Made by a program: the position numbers and the translations under genes. The notes beneath the pieces were generated by a model. The model was not told the origin of the DNA and made no database searches. It was given only the letters and a program-made list of their open reading frames with translations. DNA of 64,000 nt, taken from positions 682,001 to 746,000 of the forward strand of contig NZ_CP010431.2 in assembly GCF_000814845.2 (NCBI RefSeq), given 5' to 3'. This DNA comes from Pandoraea sputorum. GTDB taxonomy: Bacteria > Pseudomonadota > Gammaproteobacteria > Burkholderiales > Burkholderiaceae. Each line of letters begins with the position of its first letter. The stretch's first letter is position 1. This document shows positions 1 to 9,166 of this stretch, piece by piece.

Positions 1-1
1 G

Positions 2-1045
2 GGCGCTGCCGTCTGGCGCGGTGCCGAAATGGTGAACAACGACCGTTGGGTCAAAACGTTCCCGGCACACGTGCTCGATCAGATCGATGCCGCACTGGCG
101 CAAACGCACAACGTGGACTGGCGCGACATCAATCGTCAGAACTTCCCGCTGCCCGATGCGGGTGCGTTCTTCGACGACGTTCGTGAAGAACTCGAAAACG
201 GCTCCGGCATGGTTAAGATTCGCGGTCTCGACGTCAGCCGCTACGACGCCGAACAACTGCGTCGCATCTGGTACGCGCTGGGGGCACACCTCGGCACGCC
301 GATGTTCCAGAACTGCCGTGGCGAAGTCATGCGCGAGATCAAGGACGAAGGCATGGGCGTCGGAGCGAAGCTCTACGGCGCGACCGTCGACAGCGCGGGC
401 AAGCAATTTCTCTCCTCCGGCGCACGTACGCTCTCGCCGGGACAACTGCGCTTTCACACGGACCGCTGCGACGTGGTCGGTTTGCTGTGCGTGCGTCAGG
501 CATCGGAAGGCGGTGTGAGCAAGCTGGCGAGCAGCGCTACCGTTTACAACGAGATGCTCAAGCGCCGTCCGGATCTGCACGCGCTGCTGTGCAAGGCGAT
601 TCCGCGCAGCCGTTTCGGTGAAGAAGCCGGTGGTGAACACATCGCTTACGACCTGCCGATTTTCGGCGTGCGAGACGGCAAGCTGACGAGCCACTTCTCG
701 CTCACCTATATTGAGAACGCCCAGATGCTGCCGGGCGTGCGCAAGCTCAGCGATGCCGAGCACGAAGCCATTCAGATGCTCATGGCGCTGGCTGAAGAAG
801 AGTGCTTCCAGATGCGCTTCGCGCCGGGCGACATTCAGTTGCTGAACAACCACATCGTGTATCACGGCCGCACGGCTTTCGTCGACGATGTGCAGACCGG
901 TCAGGACCGCATGCTCATGCGCCTGTGGCTGTCGATGCCCAATTCCCGTGCCTTGCCCGACGATCACGCCGTTCTCTGGGGCGATGTCGCGTCTGGCAAG
1001 CCGCATGGCGGCATCGCTCAACCGGCTGCGGCATTGCCCGCATAA
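2..1045 (+). CDS. TauD/TfdA-family Fe(II)/2-oxoglutarate dioxygenase, 5' end outside window
   Basis: This is the 3' part of a 2-oxoglutarate-dependent non-haem iron dioxygenase, which would hydroxylate a small organic acid or amino-acid-like substrate in the cytosol. The frame stays open to the window edge. The residues before the first ATG (position 29) read AAVWRGAEM, which resembles the family's usual N-terminal WxG segment, so the true start probably lies upstream. Counting from that ATG, the iron ligands are H143 and D145 (motif HTD) and H279 (YHGRTAF), with an arginine near 294-298 for 2-oxoglutarate. The substrate cannot be read from sequence. The amino-acid ABC transporter just downstream on the same strand suggests an imported amino acid or derivative. 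Confidence 0.85.
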   Translation, partial: GAAVWRGAEMVNNDRWVKTFPAHVLDQIDAALAQTHNVDWRDINRQNFPLPDAGAFFDDVREELENGSGMVKIRGLDVSRYDAEQLRRIWYALGAHLGTPMFQNCRGEVMREIKDEGMGVGAKLYGATVDSAGKQFLSSGARTLSPGQLRFHTDRCDVVGLLCVRQASEGGVSKLASSATVYNEMLKRRPDLHALLCKAIPRSRFGEEAGGEHIAYDLPIFGVRDGKLTSHFSLTYIENAQMLPGVRKLSDAEHEAIQMLMALAEEECFQMRFAPGDIQLLNNHIVYHGRTAFVDDVQTGQDRMLMRLWLSMPNSRALPDDHAVLWGDVASGKPHGGIAQPAAALPA

Positions 1046-1051
1046 CGTAAT

Positions 1052-1083
1052 GAAGTACTGAAGTACTCAAGTACTAAAACACT
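1052..1083. repeat. 8-bp tandem repeat, about four units (GAAGTACT)
   Basis: Three near-identical units, GAAGTACT, GAAGTACT and CAAGTACT, are followed by a degenerate unit, AAAACACT. The array starts 6 bases after the dioxygenase stop codon and lies about 60 bases before the ABC binding-protein start. It is non-coding, so unit gain or loss would change only the spacing in the intergenic region. A shorter related array (GTACTGAG) lies at 58309-58328. Confidence 0.75.
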
Positions 1084-1141
1084 GAAGCCCCCGCGCTCGC
1101 GCCCCGAATCACAGACCAAAGACGCAAGGAGAGACCCCCTC

Positions 1142-2035
1142 ATGAATCCGATCGAACAGCAGGACAACACCCGCGCAACCCGCAAGTCGACTCATCTGCG
1201 CTCGCTGCTCATTCCGCTCGTGCTGGGCGGCCTCTCCCTCGTGTCGACGGCAGCCTCCGCAGCGCCTGACTTCGGCAATTGCCAGGTCACCGGCACGCGC
1301 GGCTCGATCAAACTCGAAACGGTCACGCCGGGCGCATTGTCGGTGCGTCCCGTGCTGCCTGCACCGGGCTGGTGGAACGGCGATTCGCCCGACACCATCA
1401 AGGACGGCTTCGAGTACTGTATGGCCGCCAACATGGCCTATCGCGCCGGTCTGGATCGCGTGATCGTCGTCAACCGTTCGTTCGCGCAAGTCGTGACGGG
1501 GCAGGCCAAGGGCTTCGATATCGCGCTGAGCGAAATCACCATCACCGACGAGCGCAAGAAGGTCGTCAACTTCACCGATCCGTACTTCAGCTCGGATCAG
1601 GGCATTCTCGTGAAGACGGGCACCAAGGTCGACAAGGACAGCATCAAGAAGATGCGTCTGGGCGTGAAGCAGGGCACCACGATCCTGCCGTATCTGACGG
1701 ATAAGGTGAAGGTCGCCGAGCACCCGAAGGTCTACACCGACGCCGCTGCCATGTACGCCGCACTGGCCGCCGGTCAGGTCGACGCCGTGCTCTACGACAC
1801 GCCGAACGTGCTGTCCATCGCAAAGAAGTCCGAAGGCCGCTTCGAAGTCGTCGGCCGCTATGACACGAGCGAACAGTGGGGCGGTCTCGTCAACAAGGAT
1901 TCGCCGAATCTGGCCGCGTTCAACAAGCTGATCGCCGAGATGAAGAAGGACGGCACGTTCGACCGTCTGGCCACGCAATACCTCGTGCCGAGCCTCGGTG
2001 CCGATCCCGCCAAGCTGCCGATCCTGACGCCGTGA
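1142..2035 (+). CDS. Amino-acid ABC transporter, periplasmic substrate-binding protein
   Basis: This is a 297-residue family 3 solute-binding protein that captures a polar amino acid or related compound in the periplasm. A signal peptide with a long basic n-region ends at about residue 40 (ASA before APDF). The binding fold follows, with the usual TITDERKKVVNFTDPY segment after mid-protein. The start has a purine-rich ribosome site (AAGGAGAG) just upstream. It is the first gene of a binding protein-permease-ATPase operon, 26 bases before the permease. Specificity is not predictable, although the upstream dioxygenase may act on the same compound. Confidence 0.92.
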   Translation: MNPIEQQDNTRATRKSTHLRSLLIPLVLGGLSLVSTAASAAPDFGNCQVTGTRGSIKLETVTPGALSVRPVLPAPGWWNGDSPDTIKDGFEYCMAANMAYRAGLDRVIVVNRSFAQVVTGQAKGFDIALSEITITDERKKVVNFTDPYFSSDQGILVKTGTKVDKDSIKKMRLGVKQGTTILPYLTDKVKVAEHPKVYTDAAAMYAALAAGQVDAVLYDTPNVLSIAKKSEGRFEVVGRYDTSEQWGGLVNKDSPNLAAFNKLIAEMKKDGTFDRLATQYLVPSLGADPAKLPILTP

Positions 2036-2061
2036 GGTCGGGGAGACCCGAGTCAATCCAT

Positions 2062-3201
2062 ATGAGCGAATCCACTCAAAAGGCCCCGGGGTCCATCCTC
2101 GGTGGCATGGGCCGGGAGCGCCGTCTGAACGTGGGCGGCACCCCGTCCGCACCGACGGTGCTGTGCCTGTGCGCATTGCTTGGGGCGGCGATTGCCGTCG
2201 CCGGCGGCGTCTACACGATCGGTGCCCTGCGTGAAGGGCTGATGGCCAATCAACTGGGCGGGTGGTGGGTGCCCGTCGGTACGGTTCTGCTCGGGCTGGC
2301 CTCGTTGCTCGTGCTCATTCCGCTGGTGCGTGCGTTTGCGCGTTACCAGGACTTTCGGCGCGCCACGTCGCGTCGCGACATCGTCGCTGCGCGCGTGGCG
2401 AAGTCCGAAGCCGGGGTGCAATGCTGGATCACGCTGGGCTACACGCTCGCGCAACTGATCGTCGTGCTCGCGTTGCAGTTCGTGCTGGCGAACGATCTTG
2501 CGGTGGCGAAGACGTTCTTCCTCGTCCCGCTCATCGTCAAGACGTTCCCGCTCGTACTCGAAGCCTTCTGGGTGAACGTGAAGATCTTCCTGATCGCAGA
2601 AGTCTTCGTGCTGATCTGGGGCCTGGTCGTCGCACTCGCCATGTTCGCACCGGGCAATGCCGGCAAGCCGCTGCGGTTCATCGCCACGGCTTACGTCGAC
2701 ATCTTCCGCGCGATGCCTGCCGTGCTGGTGATCTATCTGGTCGGCTTCGGCCTGCCGCTCACGGGCGTGCCGATCCTCAAGGACCTGTCGCTCACCACCT
2801 ACGTCGTGATCGCGTTGACGCTGACCGTCGGCGCGTACGTGGCGGAGATCTATCGCGCCGGTATTCAGGGCGTGCACTGGTCGCAGGTGGCGGCGGCGCG
2901 CTCGCTGGGCCTGTCGTACACGCAGACGTTGCGCTTCGTGGTGTTGCCGCAGGGTATCCGGCAGATCATTCCGCCGCTGCTCAATGCCTTCATCGCGTTG
3001 CAGAAGGACACGGCGCTCGTGAACGTCGTCGGGGTGATCGACGCCTTCAACCAGTCGATGGTGATCGCGTCGAACCACTACAACCTGTCGGCGGCAACGA
3101 CCGTCGCCATCCTGTTCATCATCATCTCGGTTCCGCAAGTGCGCTTCGTGGAACGGATGGCCAAACGCGACCGCGCCCGCATGCGTGCCGGCGGTGCCTG
3201 A
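2062..3201 (+). CDS. Amino-acid ABC transporter permease (HisMQ family)
   Basis: This is a 379-residue inner-membrane permease of the polar amino-acid uptake family. The start at 2062 gives MSESTQK and follows the binding-protein stop by 26 bases; in-frame codons further upstream overlap that gene and are unlikely to be used. Several membrane segments span residues 30-60, 65-90 and 120-370. The EAA loop that docks on the ATPase is visible as AEIYRAGIQGVHWSQVAAAR. The protein is longer than the usual 220-250 residues because of an extra N-terminal membrane part, so one polypeptide may serve as a homodimer. Confidence 0.9.
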   Translation: MSESTQKAPGSILGGMGRERRLNVGGTPSAPTVLCLCALLGAAIAVAGGVYTIGALREGLMANQLGGWWVPVGTVLLGLASLLVLIPLVRAFARYQDFRRATSRRDIVAARVAKSEAGVQCWITLGYTLAQLIVVLALQFVLANDLAVAKTFFLVPLIVKTFPLVLEAFWVNVKIFLIAEVFVLIWGLVVALAMFAPGNAGKPLRFIATAYVDIFRAMPAVLVIYLVGFGLPLTGVPILKDLSLTTYVVIALTLTVGAYVAEIYRAGIQGVHWSQVAAARSLGLSYTQTLRFVVLPQGIRQIIPPLLNAFIALQKDTALVNVVGVIDAFNQSMVIASNHYNLSAATTVAILFIIISVPQVRFVERMAKRDRARMRAGGA

Positions 3202-3214
3202 GGAGCGAACGACC

Positions 3215-3958
3215 ATGTCATTCATCGAGATTCGCGACATTGCCAAGTCGTACGGCGACGTGTCGGTCATCAACGGTCTGGCGATGACGGTGGAGGAGCA
3301 TCAGGTGGTGTGCCTGATCGGTCCGTCCGGCTCCGGTAAGTCGACGTTGCTGCGTTGTATCAACGGTCTGGAGTCCATCGACGCAGGCGAGATCCTCGTG
3401 CACGGCGACCGCATTACCGGCCCCGGCGTGGACGTCAATTCGCTGCGCCGGGACATCGGCATCGTGTTCCAGGGCTACAACCTGTTCCCGCACATGACAG
3501 TGCTGGAGAACGTTACGCTCGCGCCGATTCGTGTGCTCAAGCAGCCCAAACGCGAAGCGGAGGAACGTGCAATGGCGTTGCTGGAGCGCTTCAGTCTGGC
3601 GCATAAGGCGAACGAGTATCCGGACCGCATGTCGGGCGGTCAGCAACAGCGCGTGGCTATCGTGCGTGCGCTGGCGATGGACCCGATGGTGTTGTTGCTC
3701 GACGAAATCACGTCGGCGCTCGACCCGGAGCTGGTGTCCGAAGTGCTCAACATCGTGCGCGATCTGGCGCACGAGGGCATGACGATGCTGCTCGCCACGC
3801 ACGAGATGGGCTTCGCACGCGAAGTGGCGTCGAAGGTTTGCTTCCTGTGCGACGGCGCCGTATGCGAGGAGGGACCGCCGGAGCAGATTTTCGGCGACCC
3901 GCAGCAGGAGCGCACGCGGGCTTTCCTGCGAAGCATCCGGCAAGCCAAGCGTCTGTAG
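3215..3958 (+). CDS. Amino-acid ABC transporter ATP-binding protein
   Basis: This is a 247-residue cytosolic ATPase that powers the transporter encoded just upstream. It has Walker A GPSGSGKST (residues 36-44), a Q-loop at Q86, the signature MSGGQQQRVAIVRAL (139-153), Walker B LLLDE (160-164) and the switch histidine H196. The ribosome site AGGAG overlaps the permease stop, so the two genes are probably translationally linked. A strong intrinsic terminator follows the stop codon and closes the operon. Confidence 0.95.
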   Translation: MSFIEIRDIAKSYGDVSVINGLAMTVEEHQVVCLIGPSGSGKSTLLRCINGLESIDAGEILVHGDRITGPGVDVNSLRRDIGIVFQGYNLFPHMTVLENVTLAPIRVLKQPKREAEERAMALLERFSLAHKANEYPDRMSGGQQQRVAIVRALAMDPMVLLLDEITSALDPELVSEVLNIVRDLAHEGMTMLLATHEMGFAREVASKVCFLCDGAVCEEGPPEQIFGDPQQERTRAFLRSIRQAKRL

Positions 3959-3963
3959 CAGAC

Positions 3964-4000
3964 ACCCCCTCGCGCCTCACGGTTGGAGGGGGTTTTTCTT
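3964..4000 (+). terminator. Rho-independent terminator of the ABC transporter operon
   Basis: An 8-bp perfect stem, ACCCCCTC paired with GAGGGGGT, encloses a 14-base loop and is followed by a T-rich run (TTTTCTTT). It lies 5 bases after the ATPase stop and before the convergent LacI-type gene. Confidence 0.9.
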
Positions 4001-4027
4001 TGTCGCGTCGTTTTCTGCGCGCGTCGC

Positions 4028-5056
4028 TCAGGCGATGCAGGGACCGGTCGAATCCCGCATGATCACCCGCGTTTGCACGGTGCTGAGCGTCGTCGGTTGC
4101 CCGGCGCGCTTGCGCAGGAAGGTATCGACGGCCGACTCGCCGAGCGCTTGTGTGGGAATGGCGACGGTGGTCAGCGGCGGCTCCAGCAGCGACGCAAGTT
4201 CGATGTCACCGATGCCCACAACCGACACAGATTCTCCGATCTTCAGCCCGCAACGCGTGGCGGCGCGATAGACAAGCGGCGCGAGCAGGTCGTCGTCGCA
4301 CACGAACGCCGTCGGGCGCTGGGGTTGCGAGAGCAACGCTTCGATGGCCGACGACGAGGTGGCGCCGAACGGCAATTCGATCTCCAGGCGGGCGTCGTAC
4401 GTCAGCCCATGCGCCTGCAAACCCTCCCGATACGCCCGTGAGCGTACGCGAAACGTGTTGGCTTCCAGATCGAAGCCGACCCGCGCAATGCGCGAATGTC
4501 CAAGCGATGCGAGGTGATCGACCATCTCTCGCACAATCACGTCCGAAGCGATGAAGACGTCGGCATCGGCAGACGAGTCGCCGTCGACCACGACCACGGA
4601 CGTCGGCATGATTTCCAGCGCCCGCGCCGTCCACGACGCCTCCCAGAAGATCATGCCGTCGAAGGCGTGCGCATCGAGGCTGAGGAGCAGACGCTCCGGG
4701 TCGTTCCCGTACTCGCCGGTGTTGATGAGCACCGTGGCGTAACCATTGGCCGCAGCACTCCCGATGACCGACTTCAGCACAGACGCGAAGTAGGGGTTCG
4801 AGACATTCGGCACGCCCAGCGCGAGCAGCTTCTGCGTGCCGAGCTTCAGACCGCGCGCCGAGGAGTTCGGCCGGTAGCTCAGCGTCTGGGCGGCTTGAAG
4901 AATCTGTTCGCGCCGCTCGGGCGTAACGCGCCCCTCGGCCTTGCCACCGAACACCAGCGACACCGTGGATTGGGACACACCGGCCAGACGCGCGACATCG
5001 CGGCTCGTCGGACGCGCAGCCGCAGGACTTTTCTTCTTATTGCTCATTGCGCTCAT
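4028..5056 (-). CDS. LacI-family transcriptional regulator
   Basis: This is a 342-residue repressor-type regulator. The N-terminal helix-turn-helix and hinge cover about residues 17-70 (TSRDVARLAGVSQSTVSLVF, then the YRPNSSARGL hinge region). A periplasmic-binding-protein-like effector domain covers about 75-340. An alternative start three codons in (MSNKKK) is equally possible. The gene converges on the ABC transporter operon, which makes that operon a plausible target, but no operator was identified. The effector is unknown. Confidence 0.92.
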   Translation of the reverse strand: MSAMSNKKKSPAAARPTSRDVARLAGVSQSTVSLVFGGKAEGRVTPERREQILQAAQTLSYRPNSSARGLKLGTQKLLALGVPNVSNPYFASVLKSVIGSAAANGYATVLINTGEYGNDPERLLLSLDAHAFDGMIFWEASWTARALEIMPTSVVVVDGDSSADADVFIASDVIVREMVDHLASLGHSRIARVGFDLEANTFRVRSRAYREGLQAHGLTYDARLEIELPFGATSSSAIEALLSQPQRPTAFVCDDDLLAPLVYRAATRCGLKIGESVSVVGIGDIELASLLEPPLTTVAIPTQALGESAVDTFLRKRAGQPTTLSTVQTRVIMRDSTGPCIA

Positions 5057-5170
5057 TCACGCGTTGAATCGTAAAAAATTCGAGTTTAGTGGTTAAAATC
5101 CGTCAGTCATACGTATGACGCGATCCGAAATGCTTACTTCGACGCATTCGCAGTGGAATGGGAAACAGTA

Positions 5171-5837
5171 ATGAAGCGTCGTACCTTTCTCGCCGGCTCG
5201 GGCCTTCTGATGGGTGCTCCGGCGGTGATCATCCGGCAGTCGAGCGCGCGCAGCGTATCGCACGGCACCCGCTTTCCGTTCTCGGTCGCCAGCGGCGACC
5301 CGACGGCGGAAGCGGTCGTGCCGTTTGCTGAACACGCCAGCGCAGTGGAATGTGATCGCATCGACGGTCAGGATGACGCCATTCGACATGCGGCACAATG
5401 ACGCCCTTTATCGCTACCTGCAATCGTGGGACGGCGATCCCGCCGAGCGCAATCGCATCCTCGACCAGATCACGGCAGCGCGTGTGCCTAACCCGGTCGC
5501 GCTCTCGGGCGACATTCATTCGTACATGATCTCGTCCGTGGTGCGCAATGGGGGTGACGACCCGCGCTCGGCACCGATGACTGAACTCGTGGGCACGTCG
5601 ATCAGTGCGCAGTGGCCCGAGCCGCTCGACAAACCGATGGTGCAGGGACTGCCGCTGAACCCGCACGTTATTTGCTACGAGGGTCAGCAGCGCGGTTACA
5701 TGCGATGCACGCTCACGCGCGACTCGCTACTGACCGATCTGCGCACAATCGACTTTACCGACAAGCCCGGTGGCACCGTCCGGACGAGCAAACGCTTCGT
5801 CGTCGAGAACGGAAAGACCGGCGCACAGGAAATCTGA
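5171..5837 (+). pseudogene. PhoD-type alkaline phosphatase, internally deleted and out of frame
   Basis: Two pieces of one gene are visible. Residues from 5171 give a twin-arginine signal (MKRRTFLAGSG) and the family's N-terminal FSVASGDPTAEAVV, ending near 5320. From about 5325 in another frame, the family's C-terminal part resumes with NTPAQWNVIAS and runs to 5837, including the metal-site segment LSGDIHSYM. Intact PhoD proteins have roughly 500 residues or more, so about 300 central residues, including the catalytic core, are missing. The joined length is not a multiple of three. The product cannot be a working phosphatase. Confidence 0.85.
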
Positions 5838-5842
5838 ACCTC

Positions 5843-6544
5843 ATGAACGCTACACCCCATCCGCTGCTGCAAGCCTTTTGCCCCCATGGTGACGTGATCG
5901 CCGCCGTGCTCCGCATCATGGGGGTGTCTGCCGATCAGCAGGAGAGCGACGACGGTTCGCACGACTGGTCGCATCTGATTCGCGTGTGGAAACTGGTGAC
6001 GCAAATCGCCGCCGACGACCCGGCGCTCGATCTGGAGATGCTGGCCGTGTCGGTGCTGCTGCACGATTGCGTGCAAGTGGAGAAGACGGACCCGCGCCGC
6101 GCACAGGCGTCGCGGCTCTCGGCGGAGAAGGCGAGTGAAGTGCTGCGCACGTTGGGGTGGGACGACGCCCGCATCGACGCCACCGCGCACGTTATCGAAG
6201 CACACAGCTTCTCGGCGGGGATCGAACCCCTGACGAGCGAGGCGCGCGTGCTGCGCGACGCCGACCGGCTCGATGCCATTGGCGCCATCGGCATCGCCCG
6301 CACGTTTTACGTCGCAGGTCGCAACGGCTCACGGCTTTACGATCCACTCGACCCCTTCGCCACGCATCGCGAACTCGACGACCGGCGCTTTGCACTCGAT
6401 CACTTCGAGACCAAGCTGCTGCACCTCGCCGACGGATTGACGACCGCCACCGCGCGGCGCATCGGAGAACACCGTATCGCCACCATGCGTGCCTACGTCG
6501 AGCTGCTGCGCGACGAGATTGCAACGACACGTCCAACGTCCTGA
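5843..6544 (+). CDS. HD-domain phosphohydrolase
   Basis: This is a 233-residue HD-superfamily metal-dependent hydrolase. The metal ligands visible are H44, H74-D75 (LLHDC), H121 and D141 (RDADRLDAIG). The start at 5843 lies 5 bases after the stop of the broken phosphatase gene; frames further upstream run through that pseudogene. The family includes nucleotide phosphohydrolases such as YedJ-like proteins, but the substrate is not evident. The gene is intact although both neighbours are decayed. Confidence 0.88.
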   Translation: MNATPHPLLQAFCPHGDVIAAVLRIMGVSADQQESDDGSHDWSHLIRVWKLVTQIAADDPALDLEMLAVSVLLHDCVQVEKTDPRRAQASRLSAEKASEVLRTLGWDDARIDATAHVIEAHSFSAGIEPLTSEARVLRDADRLDAIGAIGIARTFYVAGRNGSRLYDPLDPFATHRELDDRRFALDHFETKLLHLADGLTTATARRIGEHRIATMRAYVELLRDEIATTRPTS

Positions 6545-6563
6545 TCGCCGTCTGCGCGATGCC

Positions 6564-7172
6564 GTCCGTGGCGTGGCGGGCGCACAGGCCTCCGGTCAGA
6601 CGTACAGCGCCGCAGGCTCCTACACGTTCGGCCCGACGCGGGTGGCGGCGGGGTATCTGCACATTGATAACGGCAACGCCCGGGCGACGACGCGTCCGTC
6701 GAGCACGACTGACTTTTGCTTCGTGAGCGCTGTGAACCGCGCGTACGCCAGTGCGAAGTCCATCGACACCTACCGCGCAGGGGGACGTTACACGCTCGGC
6801 AACGTTACGCTCGGCGGCTATTACAGCCAGTCGTACTACAACGTGGATGCCGCTTCGACTTTCAGAACGACGCAGCGCTACGACAGCTATGGCGTCTACG
6901 CCGTGTGGCAGATTTCGCCAGCACTTGCTGTGCAGACGGGCTACGACGACCTGAGCGCATCGGGGGATTCGGCGGCGCAGTACCACCAGGTCAGTGCGGC
7001 GGTGGATTACAGCCTCAGCAAGCGCATGGACCTCTTCTGTGTGGTGACATACGCGCACGCCACGGGGTACAACGGCATCGGTCCGGCACAGGCGGCAATT
7101 GCCACCGTCTACGTCGACGCGGGCGTGAGCTCGCAGATGTATGTCACCGCAGGCGTGCAGCATAAGTTCTGA
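6564..7172 (+). pseudogene. C-terminal remnant of a Gram-negative porin
   Basis: About 200 residues resemble the C-terminal half of a Burkholderiales general porin: alternating beta-strand patterns (ASGQTYSAAGSYTFG, RVAAGYLHI, GVYAVWQISPALAVQTGY) and the terminal phenylalanine in HKF. The signal peptide and roughly the first half of the barrel are absent, and the recognisable part begins directly after the HD-hydrolase stop. No ribosome site or signal peptide precedes it, so it is unlikely to make an outer-membrane protein. Confidence 0.82.
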
Positions 7173-7207
7173 GCCGTCACGCCATCATTTCAGCGCCGTC
7201 GTCGGGT

Positions 7208-7681
7208 TCAGCCTGCGACGGCGTCCAGTGGCACCTCCAGCCCGACCTTCACGTTGCTCATCGAGACGAGCGTCTTGAAGCGTTTGACGTTGTTGCTCTC
7301 GAAGAAGAGCGCGCGCGTGAGCGCTGTGTACTGCGCCATGTTCTGCACGACCATGATCACTACGAAGTCGCATTCCCCAGCGACGTAATAGCACTGCTGC
7401 ACCTGCGGACACGCGAGAAAGCTGCGCTTCATGGCGTCGAGTAGATCTAGGCGCTCGTTCTCGACTTCGACTTCCGTAATGATCGTGAGCGGATAGCCGA
7501 CCTGCTCCGGGTCGACCAGCGAGACGGTCTTGCGCGTCACGCCTTCCTCCGCGAGCTTCTTGAGCCGCCGGTTCACTGCCGCAGACGACAGATTGATCTG
7601 CGCCCCCAGCGCATGCTGAGGTGTTGTCGCATCCTGCTGAATCGCCGCAAGGAGGGCGATGTCGTAACTGTCGAGGCTCAT
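7208..7681 (-). CDS. Lrp/AsnC-family transcriptional regulator
   Basis: This 157-residue feast/famine regulator has an N-terminal winged helix (about residues 4-60: DSYDIALLAAIQQD with the INLSSAAVNRRLKKL recognition helix). A C-terminal RAM effector domain (about 65-150) probably binds an amino acid. It is divergent from the carbamoylase/ammonia-lyase/amidohydrolase operon and is the likely controller of that operon, as is common for Lrp genes beside amino-acid catabolic genes. Confidence 0.93.
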   Translation of the reverse strand: MSLDSYDIALLAAIQQDATTPQHALGAQINLSSAAVNRRLKKLAEEGVTRKTVSLVDPEQVGYPLTIITEVEVENERLDLLDAMKRSFLACPQVQQCYYVAGECDFVVIMVVQNMAQYTALTRALFFESNNVKRFKTLVSMSNVKVGLEVPLDAVAG

Positions 7682-7840
7682 TTGCGCAATAAAAATTCGG
7701 TAGAGACGCCTAAAACGCGTAAATCGTACGCGCGCTCCGGAATATTATTCAGGCTGTCCGATGATACTCCGCTAGCGGTGACCCTCCGAAGTCTGTGCCG
7801 CAGCGCGCTTTCGCCTCCTACAAGAACAACCGACCGCCTC

Positions 7841-9109
7841 ATGTCCGACACGAAAACCCCCGCGCTTCGCCTGAACGGGCCCGTCCTGCTCCAACAACTC
7901 CGCGAACTCGGCGAGATCGGCACCGATCCCGTCGCAGGCGGGCGCACGCGCGTTGCGCTGACCGACGACGAGAAGGCTGGCCGCGATCAGGTCGTCGCGT
8001 GGATGCGCGCGCTCGATCTCGATGTGCAGATCGACCGCATCGGCAACATCTTCGGCACGCTGCCCTCGGCGACGAAGGATGCGTCGGGTGAAATGCCCCG
8101 CCCGCTCATGATGGGCTCGCACATCGATACGGTCGTCAATGCCGGTGCACTCGACGGATGCTACGGCGTGCTTGGCGGCCTGGCCGTCGTGCGCGCGTTT
8201 CGCGACGCGGGCATCGCGCCGTCGCGTCCGATCACGGTGGCGGCCTTCACCAACGAGGAGGGCGCGCGTTTTCACCCCGACATGATGGGGTCGCTCGTAC
8301 ACGCGGGCGGGCTGCCGGTGGACGAAGCGCTCGACGCCATCGGCACCGATGGCGCGCGTCTGGGCGACGAACTGGTACGCATCGGCTACGCCGGTGACAT
8401 GGAACCTGGCACCCTCGTCCCCCACGAATATCTCGAACTGCATATCGAGCAGGGTCCGATTCTCGAAGCCGAGGGGTTGGAGATCGGCGTCGTCGAGAAC
8501 TTGCAGGGCATCTCGTGGCAGCAGATCACGGTGCAGGGCAACGCCAACCATGCGGGCACGACCCCGACGCGTTTACGTCACGATGCTGGCTATGTGGCCT
8601 CGGCGACGGTGACCGAGTTGCGCCGCATTGCCGTCGAATCCGGCACGACGCTCGCGACCGTGGGCACGATGAAGTTCGAGCCGAGTGTCATCAACGTGAT
8701 TGCGCGCCGTGCAGTGTTTACGGTCGACATGCGCGATCCGAGCGAACAGCGTCTTGCCGAGAGCGAAGCGCGTCTGGCCGATTTCCTGACGAAGATTGCG
8801 CAGGCTGAAGGTGTGCGCATTTCGACGGAGCGTCTCGCGCGCTTCACGCCGGTCGTCTTCAACGCCGAATTGGCCGATGTGATCGAAGCCTGCGTGAAGC
8901 GTCGCGGTCTGTCGTACAAACGCATGACGTCGGGCGCAGGACACGACGCGCAGATGATTGCGCGCATTGCCCCGGCCGCGATGATTTTCGTGCCGAGCCG
9001 TGGTGGCATCAGCCACAACCCGCGTGAACATACCGACGACGACCAGCTGGTGCGCGGTGCCGAGGTGTTGCTCGACGTTGTCGCGCAACGATTGGGCGTG
9101 TCGCAGTAA
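7841..9109 (+). CDS. Zn-dependent M20-type N-carbamoyl-amino-acid hydrolase
   Basis: This 422-residue enzyme belongs to the hydantoinase/carbamoylase branch of the M20 family (allantoate amidohydrolase, beta-ureidopropionase and L-carbamoylase group). It removes a carbamoyl group from an N-carbamoyl amino acid, giving amino acid, CO2 and ammonia. The metal-site residues are H94 (GSHIDTV), D105, E139-E140 (TNEEGARF), H201 (LHIEQGP) and a late histidine in SHNPREHT. The start at 7841 begins MSDTKTP; longer in-frame extensions run into the divergent Lrp promoter. Next to a diaminopropionate ammonia-lyase, a 3-ureido- or 2-ureido-aminopropionate substrate is plausible. Confidence 0.9.
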   Translation: MSDTKTPALRLNGPVLLQQLRELGEIGTDPVAGGRTRVALTDDEKAGRDQVVAWMRALDLDVQIDRIGNIFGTLPSATKDASGEMPRPLMMGSHIDTVVNAGALDGCYGVLGGLAVVRAFRDAGIAPSRPITVAAFTNEEGARFHPDMMGSLVHAGGLPVDEALDAIGTDGARLGDELVRIGYAGDMEPGTLVPHEYLELHIEQGPILEAEGLEIGVVENLQGISWQQITVQGNANHAGTTPTRLRHDAGYVASATVTELRRIAVESGTTLATVGTMKFEPSVINVIARRAVFTVDMRDPSEQRLAESEARLADFLTKIAQAEGVRISTERLARFTPVVFNAELADVIEACVKRRGLSYKRMTSGAGHDAQMIARIAPAAMIFVPSRGGISHNPREHTDDDQLVRGAEVLLDVVAQRLGVSQ

Positions 9110-9166
9110 ATCAGCGGCTGCACTCAGGAAAATCCAGCTACATCCCGCAATTCCGGAGCCCCCCCA

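Noticed and set aside
1109..3273. Two long minus-strand frames opposite the ABC transporter genes
   Set aside because: The plus-strand genes have complete motifs and spacing. The minus frames are rich in His, Arg and Asp without known domains.
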